A stretch of DNA of 64,000 nucleotides from Shewanella sp. OPT22. GTDB lineage: Bacteria; Pseudomonadota; Gammaproteobacteria; Enterobacterales; Shewanellaceae. Location: positions 1-64,000 of the forward strand of contig NZ_PGVH01000043.1 of the NCBI RefSeq assembly GCF_004168585.1. The letters are read 5' to 3'. The notes under the pieces are model-generated. The model was not told where the DNA came from. It saw nothing but the letters and a program-made list of their open reading frames with translations, and did not search any database. The first letter of the stretch is position 1. The number at the start of each line of letters is the position of its first letter. Made by a program: the position numbers and the translations under genes. Shown one piece after another: positions 32,843 through 42,332 of this stretch.

Positions 32843-33874
32843 ATGAAAACTCTAACAAAAACGCTCATAGCGACTTCAATTCTTGCTGCAGGGAGCGCAC
32901 ATGCTGGTTTTAAGATTGACATCAACGATGACAGCAACATTACGTTTGGTGGTTACATAAAAGTAGATACACGCTTTGTCTCTGGTGACATTGAATATCG
33001 CGATTTTTGGATTGGTAACGGTGTTCGTATGGATGAGGGCAAGAGTCAATTCCGTATTTTTGCCGACGAAACACGCTTTAATACGAAGTATGTGAATGGC
33101 GATTTAATGGGCTTCATTGAGATGGACTTCCTTGGTGGCGGCGGTAACCAAATTGTTTCAAACTCTTCTAAACCTCGTATTCGTCATGCATTTATTAAAT
33201 ACAAAGACTTTTTAGCAGGCCAAACCTGGACCACCTTCATGAATACCTCTGCGATTCCTGAAACTGCAGATTTTGCGGGTGCTACAGTGGGACTCGCCTT
33301 TATTCGACAAGGTATGCTTCGTTACAGCACAAACGGCTTTCAAATTGCTCTTGAAAACCCTGAAAGCTGGGGCGGAGACACTTCAAAAGATTCAGTGCCA
33401 GATGTGATTGGTCGATACGATTTTAAAGGTGATTGGGGCACGGTTTCTTTTGCTGGTTTAGCTCGTGAGCTTGTGACAGAAATGGGCCATAAAGAAATGG
33501 CATTAGGTGGTTCTGTAGCCGGTAAGATAATGGTTGGCGAGAAGGACGACTTTAAATTCCAAGCTCACTTTGGTGAAGTGGGTCGCTATATCGGTGTTGG
33601 TGCGTCAAGAGATGTGATCGGTGAAGAAATAGAAGATGTGACTTCTTTCTTAGGTGCGTATCGTCATTTTTGGACTGATACCATGCGCTCCAATGTTTTT
33701 TACGGAAAAATCACTACAGATGTTCAAGATATTGACCGCGACCAATGGGGCGTAAACATATTTGAGGACATTACAAAACAATTGACAGTAGGCTTTGAAG
33801 TTGGGCAATTCAAGATGAAAAACCCAGATGCTGACTCATTCTATGGACAGCTCTCCCTTCGTTACATGTTGTAA
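32843..33874 (+). CDS. DcaP-like outer-membrane porin
   Basis: A 343-aa protein with a Sec signal peptide (TKTLIATSILAAGSAHA) and a beta-barrel pattern of alternating residues ending in an aromatic-rich C-terminal strand (FYGQLSLRYML). The start of the mature part, ITFGGYIKVDTRF, then ADETRFNTKYV and KYKDFLAGQTWTTFMN, is characteristic of the DcaP/TriP porin family, trimeric channels for organic acids. Preceded by AAGGGAAG. It stands first before an uptake and acyl-CoA ligase operon, so it probably admits that operon's substrate through the outer membrane. Confidence 0.85.
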   Translation: MKTLTKTLIATSILAAGSAHAGFKIDINDDSNITFGGYIKVDTRFVSGDIEYRDFWIGNGVRMDEGKSQFRIFADETRFNTKYVNGDLMGFIEMDFLGGGGNQIVSNSSKPRIRHAFIKYKDFLAGQTWTTFMNTSAIPETADFAGATVGLAFIRQGMLRYSTNGFQIALENPESWGGDTSKDSVPDVIGRYDFKGDWGTVSFAGLARELVTEMGHKEMALGGSVAGKIMVGEKDDFKFQAHFGEVGRYIGVGASRDVIGEEIEDVTSFLGAYRHFWTDTMRSNVFYGKITTDVQDIDRDQWGVNIFEDITKQLTVGFEVGQFKMKNPDADSFYGQLSLRYML

Positions 33875-33883
33875 ATGCAAGAT

Positions 33884-33918
33884 GCCTGAGGCAGCCGTTT
33901 TTGTCTCAGGCTTTTTTT
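33884..33918 (+). terminator. Rho-independent terminator after the porin gene
   Basis: Stem GCCTGAGGCA paired with TGTCTCAGGC (one mismatch) and followed by seven T. Confidence 0.85.
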
Positions 33919-33990
33919 CTGTAACTCAACTTAGAGACTTAGTTTCCCCCGAATTTCTCACTGAGTATCTAGGATAAAGGAGTAAAGCCA

Positions 33991-34800
33991 ATGTCAGAGT
34001 CCATTCTCCAAGTAGAAAATATATCCCTCGCTTTTGGCGGTGTTAAAGCATTAACTGACGTTAGTTTTGATGTACCCAAAGGTTCTGTTTTTTCAATTAT
34101 CGGTCCAAACGGGGCGGGTAAAACCTCGATGCTGAATTGTATTTCAGGTCGATACCAACCTAATAGCGGTAACATTAAGTTTAACGGTCAAAATGTCACT
34201 CATTTAAAACCTAATGATCGTGCCGATCTCGGCATTGGCCGTACTTTCCAAAATTTAGCCTTATTCGGCCATATGACCGTGCTTGATAACATCATGGTTG
34301 GCCGTCATCACCTGATGAAAAACAACTGGTTAACAGGCCCACTTTACTGGTTTTCTGGTGCACAAACTGAAGAATTAGCGCATCGTAATGAAGTCGAAAA
34401 AATCATCGACTTTCTAGAAATTACTCATGTTAGAAAATCAATTGCAGGTAATTTATCTTACGGTTTACGCAAACGTGTCGAGCTTGCACGTGCTATGGCG
34501 TTGAATCCAAAACTTATCTTGCTCGATGAGCCTATGGCTGGGATGAACCTCGAAGAAAAAGAAGACATGGCGAGATATATCCTTGAGCTCAATGAAGAGT
34601 TTGGCGTAACGATTGTGATGATTGAACATGATATGGGTGTTGTGATGGATATTTCACACAAAGTTATGGTGTTGGACTTTGGTAAAAAGCTCATTTGTGA
34701 TTTACCTGAAAAGGTCATGGATGATCCTCATGTGAAACAAGCTTACTTAGGCATAGATGATGATGCCATTCTTGATAAAGAATTAGAGGAGGCATGTTAA
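33991..34800 (+). CDS. Branched-chain-type ABC transporter ATPase (LivG-like)
   Basis: A 269-aa ATPase of the HAAT (hydrophobic amino acid/amide/acid) uptake class. Walker A GPNGAGKT at 38-45, Q loop GRTFQNLALFGHMTVLDN, signature NLSYGLRKRVELARAMALNPKLILLDEP (a variant with LSYG for LSGG, common in LivG), switch His in IVMIEHDMGVV. First gene of a seven-gene operon: two ATPases, two permeases, a binding protein and two acyl-CoA-forming enzymes. AAGGAG precedes it. Substrate discussed with the binding protein. Confidence 0.95.
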   Translation: MSESILQVENISLAFGGVKALTDVSFDVPKGSVFSIIGPNGAGKTSMLNCISGRYQPNSGNIKFNGQNVTHLKPNDRADLGIGRTFQNLALFGHMTVLDNIMVGRHHLMKNNWLTGPLYWFSGAQTEELAHRNEVEKIIDFLEITHVRKSIAGNLSYGLRKRVELARAMALNPKLILLDEPMAGMNLEEKEDMARYILELNEEFGVTIVMIEHDMGVVMDISHKVMVLDFGKKLICDLPEKVMDDPHVKQAYLGIDDDAILDKELEEAC

Positions 34801-36782
34801 TGAAACACAAGGACATGCTCAAAGAGCATAAAAGATACATAACCAGTCTAAATACTTTCCCTAAAATTTTGCGGTATAACGCCGCACATTGGCCGAACGA
34901 TGTTGCCATGCGTGAGAAAGAGTTTGGGATTTGGAACGAATTCACTTGGAAAGATTACCATCACCGTGTGGAGTGGATGACCCTGGGTTTAACACATCTT
35001 GGCATTCAAAAAGGCGAAACCATTGCGTTACTTGGTGATAATCGTCCTGAATGGGTATGGGGGGAGATTGCTGCACATGCAATGGGCTGTTATTCATTGG
35101 GTGTTTATCAAGATTCTATGCATGAAGAGGTAGCGTTTCTACTCAACCACAGTAAAGCATCGGTCGTTATTGCTGAAGATGAAGAGCAATGCGATAAGTT
35201 ATTGGAACTCGGTGATGATGTTCCGACATTAAAATACATCGTTTACTGTGATCCAAAGGGGATGCGCAAATATGATGATGAACGTCTGATCGATGTAGAA
35301 GATTTATATCGTATGGGACGTGATTTTGAGTCTATGCACCATGATCATTATGATCAAATGGTTGATGCAACTGATCCTGAAGAAATCTCTATCTACTGTA
35401 CTACGTCAGGTACGACTTCACGCCCTAAAATCGTTTTACTTAACAGTGGTAACTTTATTGAACATTGCTGTTCATACCTTCGTGCCGACCCTCGTCAAGC
35501 GGGTGACAATTATGTGTCTGTTCTGCCATTGCCTTGGATTATGGAACAGGTCTATGTTGTCGGGCAATCACTGATATCACGTCAAATTGTTAATTTCGTA
35601 GAAGAACAAGAAACCATGATGGCTGATCTTCGCGAAATTGGACCGAATTTTGTGTTGCTTGCACCTAGAGTGTGGGAAGGCATTTTAGCGGATGTTCAAG
35701 CTAGAATGATGGATTCAACACGTCTAAAACGTTGGATATTTGAGTTCTCTCTTAATCGAGCTGCAAAAGCGTTAGATAAAGGTAAAAAGTCGTTTTTAGC
35801 TGAAGTCTTACTTAACAAAGCACTTAAAGACCGCCTTGGCTTCTCGTTCTTAACCTCAGCGGCAACGGGTGGCGCAGCAATGGGACCAGATACGTTCCGT
35901 TTCTTCCAAAGTATTGGTGTGCCACTTCGTCAACTTTACGGACAGACTGAAATGGCGGGAGCCTACACCATTCATGAAGAAACTGACGTTGATTACGATT
36001 CGGTAGGTGTAGCGTTCGATACAGCCAATCTGAAAGTCATTAATGCAGATGATCAAGGATTAGGTGAAGTTGTATCCAAAACCGTGGGTATGTTCAAAGG
36101 TTATTTGAACGATCAAGATTCGTATGATGAAGATGTAAAAGACGGTTGGATGCACACCGGTGATGCTGGTTATTTCAAGGATAATGGCCACTTGGTGGTT
36201 ATTGACCGTATTAAAGATTTAGCTAAAACCAGTAACGGGTTGCAGTTTTCGCCTCAATATATTGAAAACAAATTGAAGTTTTCATCTTTCATTGGTGAAG
36301 CCGTCATCCTTGGTAAAGCACGACCTTATCTCTCAGCCATTTTGTGTATTCGCTACAGCATTGTTTCTAAATGGGCGGAACAAGCTGGCTATGCGTTCAC
36401 TAACTACACCAACTTATCTACGCTTCCTGAAGTGTATGAAAAACTTATGAGCGAAGTGGAAAAGGTGAATGAAACGTTGCCAGAAGCTCAAAAAATCAGA
36501 AAATTTGTACTGCTTTATAAAGAGTTAGATGCCGATGATGGCGAGTTAACACGTACACGTAAAGTAAGGCGTGGTGTGATAGCCGATAAATACGGTGACA
36601 TTATCGATTCGATTTATCAAGGCGATGAGCACGTTGATGTCGATACCATGATCACTTTCCAAGATGGCAGTAAGACTCGAATTCACACTCAGTTAAAAGT
36701 AGCGAATGTTTTGCCTGTTGATGACTTTGAGCATTCTGAGATTGATAACGCAGTAACTAGTGATACGAGGATTGCATCATGA
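34800..36782 (+). CDS. Long-chain acyl-CoA synthetase-like AMP-forming ligase
   Basis: A 660-aa ANL-superfamily enzyme. The ATP loop reads SIYCTTSGTTSRPKIVL, followed by the aromatic-acid/adenine motif LRQLYGQTEMAGAYT and DGWMHTGDAGYF...DRIKDLAKTSNG. It adenylates a carboxylic acid and forms its CoA thioester. Start at ATG 34800, which overlaps the upstream stop (TAATG) and has GGAGG 8 bases before; an ATG two codons earlier is too close to that site. Embedded between ABC-transporter genes, it probably activates the acid as it enters. Confidence 0.92.
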   Translation: MKHKDMLKEHKRYITSLNTFPKILRYNAAHWPNDVAMREKEFGIWNEFTWKDYHHRVEWMTLGLTHLGIQKGETIALLGDNRPEWVWGEIAAHAMGCYSLGVYQDSMHEEVAFLLNHSKASVVIAEDEEQCDKLLELGDDVPTLKYIVYCDPKGMRKYDDERLIDVEDLYRMGRDFESMHHDHYDQMVDATDPEEISIYCTTSGTTSRPKIVLLNSGNFIEHCCSYLRADPRQAGDNYVSVLPLPWIMEQVYVVGQSLISRQIVNFVEEQETMMADLREIGPNFVLLAPRVWEGILADVQARMMDSTRLKRWIFEFSLNRAAKALDKGKKSFLAEVLLNKALKDRLGFSFLTSAATGGAAMGPDTFRFFQSIGVPLRQLYGQTEMAGAYTIHEETDVDYDSVGVAFDTANLKVINADDQGLGEVVSKTVGMFKGYLNDQDSYDEDVKDGWMHTGDAGYFKDNGHLVVIDRIKDLAKTSNGLQFSPQYIENKLKFSSFIGEAVILGKARPYLSAILCIRYSIVSKWAEQAGYAFTNYTNLSTLPEVYEKLMSEVEKVNETLPEAQKIRKFVLLYKELDADDGELTRTRKVRRGVIADKYGDIIDSIYQGDEHVDVDTMITFQDGSKTRIHTQLKVANVLPVDDFEHSEIDNAVTSDTRIAS

Positions 36783-37672
36783 ATACGGATTTACTATTAC
36801 AACTGATCACTAATGGCCTTATCGTCGGCTTGCTTTATGGTGTCGTCGGCATGTGTTTTGTGTTGGTTTATAAATCAACACAGATTGTCAACTTTGCACA
36901 AGGTGAGTTTCTACTTCTAGGTGCATGGGTTTGTTGGGCTTTCCTTGTCTATATGCAAATCCCATTCTTCTTAGGCTTTATTTTCACCATGATATTCATG
37001 GCACTGTTCGGTGTTTTACTGCAGATGATAGTGCTCAGGCCGATGATTGGTGAGCCAATTATCTCCGTCATCATGGTGACGATTGGTCTATCTATTTTTT
37101 TCCAAGCACTCACAAAGTGGATATTTGGGGTTGCACCTCAAAGCTACCCGAAAGTATTTGAAGCAGATTCAGTGAACATTCTGGGGCTGAACATTGAGCC
37201 TGCATACTTGATGAGTACGGTCATCGCTTTGATGATCATGGTTGGCTTTTACTTCTTCTTTAAACATTCAAAGCATGGATTAGCCATGCGTGCCACAGCA
37301 TTTGATCAACAAGCGGCTCAAAGCCTTGGTATATCAGTAAAGCAAGTATTTGCCATGAGTTGGGGAATTGCGGCAACCGTTTCTGCGACAGCGGGTGTGG
37401 TGATGGGAATGGTAAATGGTGTCTCTGACTCGCTATCTGTAATGGGGATAAAAGTTTTCCCTGCGGTAATTCTTGGTGGTCTCGATTCAATTGTGGGTGC
37501 CATTGTCGGTGGTTTAACCATTGGTGTACTTGAAAACTTAGCTGAGTTCTTTGACAGCCAGTACTTCCATATTGGCAACATGTATGACATTGCACCGTTT
37601 TACGTATTACTGATCATTCTTTGGTTTAAGCCTTATGGCTTATTTGGCACCAAAGACATTGAACGTATTTAG
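36779..37672 (+). CDS. Branched-chain-type ABC permease (LivH-like)
   Basis: A 297-aa inner-membrane permease with eight hydrophobic helices. The opening LITNGLIVGLLYGVVGMCFVLVYKSTQIVNFAQGEFLLLGAW is diagnostic of LivH (N-F-A-Q/H-G-E). The cytoplasmic coupling region lies around KHSKHGLAMRATAFDQQAAQSLGI. The start codon overlaps the ligase stop (ATGA), so they are translationally coupled. Confidence 0.95.
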   Translation: MNTDLLLQLITNGLIVGLLYGVVGMCFVLVYKSTQIVNFAQGEFLLLGAWVCWAFLVYMQIPFFLGFIFTMIFMALFGVLLQMIVLRPMIGEPIISVIMVTIGLSIFFQALTKWIFGVAPQSYPKVFEADSVNILGLNIEPAYLMSTVIALMIMVGFYFFFKHSKHGLAMRATAFDQQAAQSLGISVKQVFAMSWGIAATVSATAGVVMGMVNGVSDSLSVMGIKVFPAVILGGLDSIVGAIVGGLTIGVLENLAEFFDSQYFHIGNMYDIAPFYVLLIILWFKPYGLFGTKDIERI

Positions 37673-37692
37673 GGCATCGAAGGAGAAGAATT

Positions 37693-38766
37693 ATGTCAAG
37701 TTTAACTATGCGTCCTTGCGGTGACTTTAGAACCTCATATCGTCAGGATAATACAATTTTTGAGACCCAGACCATTCGTTGGGTAACCATGTTTGCGATT
37801 GCGCTAGCGTGTTGTGCACCATTTATATTGGATGCGTATTATTTAACTCTGTTCATTCAAGTGTCCTATTTAGGTATAGCAGCCTTAGGCCTGAACATTT
37901 TAGTTGGATTTACAGGGCAGATTTCACTGGGCCATGGAGCATTCTTTGGTTTTGGTGCCTTTGCCTCGGCTTGGTTAAATACCAGCTTTAATATTCCTGT
38001 TGTTTTTTGCATCCCATTGGCGGGTTTTTTAACCATGGCCGTAGGTATGATGTTCGGAATGCCAGCAGCAAGGATTAAAGGATTATACCTTGCCATTGCT
38101 ACCTTAGCGGCACAATTCATTATGGAAGACTTTTTTGCTCGTGCGGACTGGTTTTCTGGTGGTAGTGCAGGGTCTTTAGCTGAGCCAATCAGTCTATTTG
38201 GTTTTGCATTTGATACTGATGAAAGCTTCTACTACGTCGCGCTATTTGCTTTGGTATTCATGTTTATTTGGGGCTGTAACCTCATGCGCAGTCGTGATGG
38301 TCGAGCTTTTGTCGCAGTCCGTGATCACTACCTCAGCGCTGAAATCATGGGTGTAAAGCTTAATAAATATCGTCTGCTTTCGTTTGGTATTTCAAGCTTC
38401 TATGCCGGAATTGGTGGAGCGTTATACGCTCATTATCTTGGGTATGTATCGGCTGAAGGTTTCACAATATTTATGTCGATTCAATTCTTAGCCATGATCA
38501 TTATTGGTGGTTTAGGTTCAGTTAAAGGCACGATGTTTGGTGTGATCTTCATGGTGTTATTGCCTGAAGCGATGGAAAGTGGTGTCGGACTGCTAAAAAT
38601 GACAGATATAGGAAACAGTCCAATGCTGGTGGACGGCCTGGCCTACATCAAAGAGATGTCTATTGGTCTCGTCATTATCTTATTCCTCATCTTTGAACCT
38701 GAAGGTTTAGCGCATCGTTGGAATCAAATTAAGAACTATTGGAAGTGTTACCCATTTGCATACTAA
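37693..38766 (+). CDS. Branched-chain-type ABC permease (LivM-like)
   Basis: A 357-aa permease partner of the LivH-like protein. Diagnostic LNILVGFTGQISLGHGAFFGFGAF and the coupling segment LMRSRDGRAFVAVRDHYLSAEIMGVKLNKYRLLSF are present, then IQFLAMIIIGGLGSVKGTMFG. AAGGAG precedes ATG 37693. Nine or ten helices; together with LivH it forms the channel. Confidence 0.95.
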   Translation: MSSLTMRPCGDFRTSYRQDNTIFETQTIRWVTMFAIALACCAPFILDAYYLTLFIQVSYLGIAALGLNILVGFTGQISLGHGAFFGFGAFASAWLNTSFNIPVVFCIPLAGFLTMAVGMMFGMPAARIKGLYLAIATLAAQFIMEDFFARADWFSGGSAGSLAEPISLFGFAFDTDESFYYVALFALVFMFIWGCNLMRSRDGRAFVAVRDHYLSAEIMGVKLNKYRLLSFGISSFYAGIGGALYAHYLGYVSAEGFTIFMSIQFLAMIIIGGLGSVKGTMFGVIFMVLLPEAMESGVGLLKMTDIGNSPMLVDGLAYIKEMSIGLVIILFLIFEPEGLAHRWNQIKNYWKCYPFAY

Positions 38767-38850
38767 TTCGTCATGCCAGTGACTTTTGTTGTTCAGTTTT
38801 TAAAGCCACATGGATTAAAAATTAAAATAAATAAGTTAAGGGAAATAACC

Positions 38851-40095
38851 ATGAAACTATCAAAATTAACACTCGCAACACTGACATCGATTGCAGCACT
38901 GTCGACGACAGTACAAGCAGAAGACAAAGTGTTTGTTGGCCATCTAGCTGATATGTCGGGCCCGACTGCATTTGTTGGGAAGGAATACGCTAACGGTATA
39001 CGTGATGCACTGACCTACATCAACAAAAATGGCGGCATTAAAGGAACCGGTTTAGAGTTTGAGACCATTGATTACGCTTATAAAGTGCCACAAGCGATTG
39101 CTTCGTATAAAAAATGGAAAACACGTAAAAAAATGGTCGCAATGCAAGGGTGGGGAACTGCTGATACCGAGGCATTAATCTCGTTTGTTGCAAGAGATAA
39201 AATTCCTGTTTTTTCAGCCTCTTACTCTGGGCACTTAACTGATCCTCAAGGGAAAAATCCGCACACTAAAAAGCCTGCACCATACAACTTTTTCTATGGC
39301 GCATCGTATTCTGATTCTTGCCGTGCTTTAGCGCAGTGGGCCGCTAAAGATTGGAAAACAAAAGGTGGGGAAGGTAAGCCAAAATTCACACATATTGGTG
39401 CAAATCATCCATTCCCTAACGCACCTAAAAAAGCCTGTGCGGAATACGCCAAAGAATTAGGGTTTGATGTGCAACCTCCTGTAGTTATTTCAATGAAGCC
39501 GGGCGACTTTAAAGCACAGTGTTTAAGCCTTAAGAGTTCAGGTACGAACTACGGTTACATTGGCAACTTAGGTGGTTCAGTAATGTCACTGGTTAAGTCG
39601 TGTAATACGGTTGGCACTGATGTTCAGTTTATGTCAAATATCTGGGGTGGTGATCGCAAGATTTTTGAAGCGACAGGATCGGGTATTAAAAATTACATCT
39701 TCCCAACGATGACACCATTTTGGGATTCTAAAGCTCAAGGCATGGCGTTAGTTAAAGCGATTTCAAAAATGTCTGATGTATCCGGTGAAAAGCAGCGCCC
39801 TCATCATTACATTCGTGGAATTTGCTCAACTTATTACATGAAAGAAGCGATGGAGTGGGCAAAAGATAATGGTGGCATCACAGGTGCAAACGTTAAAAAA
39901 GGCATGTACGCCCGTAAAGATTGGGTTCCTACAGGCTTAGAAGGCGTGTGTTTACCTGCAACCTGGTCAGCGGATGATCACCGTGGTATTGCTGAAGTCA
40001 ATATCTACAAAGGTAACTACAACAAGGGTGACGTCAGCATTGAGCAAGTTGATACGGTAAGCCTTGAACGCCGTCCAGATTGGTTAGGCTATTAA
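38851..40095 (+). CDS. Periplasmic substrate-binding protein of the ABC transporter
   Basis: A 414-aa type I binding protein (Peripla_BP_6). Start at ATG 38851, with AAGGGA upstream and a clean signal peptide (KLSKLTLATLTSIAALSTTVQA); the longer frame from 38773 is rejected. The mature protein starts DKVFVGHLADMSGPTAFVGKEYANGIRDALTYINKNGGIKG, typical of LivJ/HAAT receptors. The family includes receptors for aromatic and other carboxylates as well as amino acids; the two acyl-CoA ligases in the operon favour a carboxylic acid. A hairpin follows the gene. Confidence 0.93.
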   Translation: MKLSKLTLATLTSIAALSTTVQAEDKVFVGHLADMSGPTAFVGKEYANGIRDALTYINKNGGIKGTGLEFETIDYAYKVPQAIASYKKWKTRKKMVAMQGWGTADTEALISFVARDKIPVFSASYSGHLTDPQGKNPHTKKPAPYNFFYGASYSDSCRALAQWAAKDWKTKGGEGKPKFTHIGANHPFPNAPKKACAEYAKELGFDVQPPVVISMKPGDFKAQCLSLKSSGTNYGYIGNLGGSVMSLVKSCNTVGTDVQFMSNIWGGDRKIFEATGSGIKNYIFPTMTPFWDSKAQGMALVKAISKMSDVSGEKQRPHHYIRGICSTYYMKEAMEWAKDNGGITGANVKKGMYARKDWVPTGLEGVCLPATWSADDHRGIAEVNIYKGNYNKGDVSIEQVDTVSLERRPDWLGY

Positions 40096-40107
40096 TCTTT
40101 AGTTATC

Positions 40108-40127
40108 GCTCCCGTGTGAACGGGAGC
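40108..40127 (+). terminator. Intra-operon hairpin after the binding-protein gene
   Basis: Perfect GCTCCCGT-GTGA-ACGGGAGC with no T-run. Its position right after a binding-protein gene suggests mRNA 3'-end stabilisation or partial attenuation that keeps binding-protein levels above those of the ATPase. Confidence 0.6.
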
Positions 40128-40164
40128 CTAAAGACTTTTAAAACAGATCAAGGAAGTAGTACTG

Positions 40165-40986
40165 ATGAGTAATGCAGCAGAACAAATTCAACCAGAAGAA
40201 ATCGTACTGTCGATTAATAATATTGAAGTCGTTTACGACGAGGTGATTCAGGTTTTAAGAGGCGTAAGCATTGATGTTCCCAAGGGTAAAATCATCACAT
40301 TACTGGGCCCAAATGGTGCAGGGAAGTCAACCACACTTAAATCAATATCTGGGTTACTGAAAACTGAGAACGGTGAAGTAACGAAAGGTGATATCACCTT
40401 TTTGGGTAAGAGAATCGATAACACCAATGCCGCTGACATTGTGAGTTCAGGTCTTTTCCAAGTGATGGAAGGACGAAGAATTATTGAAGATATGACCATC
40501 GTCGAAAATTTACGTCTTGGTGCCTATACCCGAAGTGATAATGAAATTAATCAAGATATTGAAATGGTATTTACCTATTTCCCAAGATTAAAAGAGCGCA
40601 CGGGTTTAGCCGGATATCTTTCAGGTGGTGAGCAACAAATGTTGGCAATTGGTCGTGCATTAATGGCAAGGCCGAAAATGATTTGTCTTGATGAACCGTC
40701 AATGGGTTTGTCACCCCTACTTGTAAAAGAAGTGTTCGGGATCATTGAAAAAATTAACCGTGAGCAAGGTATCACCATGTTGCTCGTCGAGCAAAACGCT
40801 AACTACGCACTAAAAGCAGCACACTACGGCTACATCATGGAATCAGGAAAAATTGTACTTGATGGAACCAGAGAGCAACTGTTGAATAATGAAGACGTTA
40901 AAGAGTTTTACCTTGGTGGAGGTAATGAAGAGCGTAAAAGTTTTAAAAATCTTAAGTCATACAAGCGTCGCAAACGCTGGTTATAA
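40165..40986 (+). CDS. Branched-chain-type ABC transporter ATPase (LivF-like)
   Basis: A 273-aa ATPase, partner of the LivG-like protein. Walker A GPNGAGKST at 48-56, signature LSGGEQQMLAIGRALMARPKMICLDEP, switch region MLLVEQNANYAL characteristic of LivF. It carries a basic C-terminal extension (KSFKNLKSYKRRKRW) beyond the usual end. AAGGAAG lies upstream. Same operon as the permeases. Confidence 0.94.
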   Translation: MSNAAEQIQPEEIVLSINNIEVVYDEVIQVLRGVSIDVPKGKIITLLGPNGAGKSTTLKSISGLLKTENGEVTKGDITFLGKRIDNTNAADIVSSGLFQVMEGRRIIEDMTIVENLRLGAYTRSDNEINQDIEMVFTYFPRLKERTGLAGYLSGGEQQMLAIGRALMARPKMICLDEPSMGLSPLLVKEVFGIIEKINREQGITMLLVEQNANYALKAAHYGYIMESGKIVLDGTREQLLNNEDVKEFYLGGGNEERKSFKNLKSYKRRKRWL

Positions 40987-41028
40987 AGTTCTGAGCAAGT
41001 TTAAGACAGCTATTTAGGGAGAGAAGTT

Positions 41029-42303
41029 ATGGCTGAAGTTATATCAAATCACAGTGAATGGGGCAGCACTTGCCCTTTAGTGAATTCAAAGGTGTCCTCT
41101 ATTTTAGATAAAGAAAGCTTGCCCCACGAAGCAAGAGAAATTGAACTTTTTCATAAACTGAAACTTTTAACTAGCAAGTTAGTATCTGAAAGTGATTACT
41201 ATAGCCAGGCATTTAAAACCTTAGGCTTACATGATGTTAATGTAGGAAATCGAATTGAGTTGGCGAAGCTTCCGTTGATTAGAAAGTCACAACTAGCCAA
41301 ACTACAAGCCGACAATGCGCCGTTTGGTGGCATTATCCCAGCCAATACTCAGTTGCAACGCTTGTTCCAGTCTCCAGGGAATATTTATGAAGGTGCGATG
41401 GATAGCTTTGATTGGTGGCGCATGGCACAAGCTTTCCATTCCGCAGGTTTCAAAAATGGTGATGTGGTTTTAAATACATTGTCTTATCATTTAACACCAG
41501 GTGGATTCATTATGGACTCTGGTGCTAGAGCTTGTGGTTGCAGTGTCATTCCTGCAGGTCCAGGGCAAACTGAACAACAGCTCGATGCTATGGAACACTT
41601 TAAACCTAATGGATACTGTGGGACGCCCTCGTTTCTAAACATTCTGATTGATAAAGCGAAACAGCGTGGACACGAAGTGCCGTTTAAAAAAGCATTAGTG
41701 ACAGGAGAAGCCCTTACACCTGAGTTACGCAAAAAATTCATAGAAAATGGTTTAAACGTAAAACAAGCCTATGCCACTGCAGATGTCGGCTTAATCGCAT
41801 TCGAAGCCAATGATGATGAAGGTTGGGTACTTGCCGAAGACATCATTGTCGAGATCGTACAGCCGGATACAGGAGAACCTGTTGATGATGGTGAAGTTGG
41901 TGAGCTGGTCGTCACCACGTTAGATGAGCGTTATCCATTGATCCGTTTTGCAACTGGTGATTTAACAGCGTATTACTATGATAAAAACTCATGTGGTCGA
42001 ACGAATCGCCGTATTAAAGGTTGGCTGGGCAGAGCAGATCAAACATTGAAAGTGAAAGGGATGTTTGTTCATCCATCACAATTACAAAAGATCATGTCGC
42101 TCTTTCCTGAAATCACCAATGCTCGTTTTGTGATTAGTAGGGAAAATCATAATGATGTATTTACTTTCGAGTATACGGCTAAAACAGAACTGGGGAGCTA
42201 CCTGAAGAACCTTATTAAAGAAATTACCAAGTTATCAGCTGTAATTTCTCGAGTAGATGGCGTTGACTCATTGTTTGAAAGCGAGATTTTGGATTTAAGG
42301 TAG
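41029..42303 (+). CDS. PaaK-like AMP-binding protein (phenylacetate-CoA ligase family)
   Basis: A 424-aa ANL enzyme of the phenylacetate-CoA-ligase type: LAKLPLIRKSQLAKLQADNAPFGG at the start, RLFQSPGNIYEG as the phosphate loop (SSGTTG in classical enzymes, here QSPGN), CGTPSFLNILIDKA, KQAYATADVGLIAFEA and DERYPLIRFATGDLTAYYYD. The altered phosphate loop is as seen in some PaaK-like members of such transporter operons and leaves true ligase activity open. GGGAGAGAAG precedes ATG. Last gene of the operon; an inverted repeat CCCAGT-TTA-ACTGGG (42315-42329) follows. Confidence 0.85.
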   Translation: MAEVISNHSEWGSTCPLVNSKVSSILDKESLPHEAREIELFHKLKLLTSKLVSESDYYSQAFKTLGLHDVNVGNRIELAKLPLIRKSQLAKLQADNAPFGGIIPANTQLQRLFQSPGNIYEGAMDSFDWWRMAQAFHSAGFKNGDVVLNTLSYHLTPGGFIMDSGARACGCSVIPAGPGQTEQQLDAMEHFKPNGYCGTPSFLNILIDKAKQRGHEVPFKKALVTGEALTPELRKKFIENGLNVKQAYATADVGLIAFEANDDEGWVLAEDIIVEIVQPDTGEPVDDGEVGELVVTTLDERYPLIRFATGDLTAYYYDKNSCGRTNRRIKGWLGRADQTLKVKGMFVHPSQLQKIMSLFPEITNARFVISRENHNDVFTFEYTAKTELGSYLKNLIKEITKLSAVISRVDGVDSLFESEILDLR

Positions 42304-42332
42304 TAGAGTCTAAGTCCCAGTTTAACTGGGCC

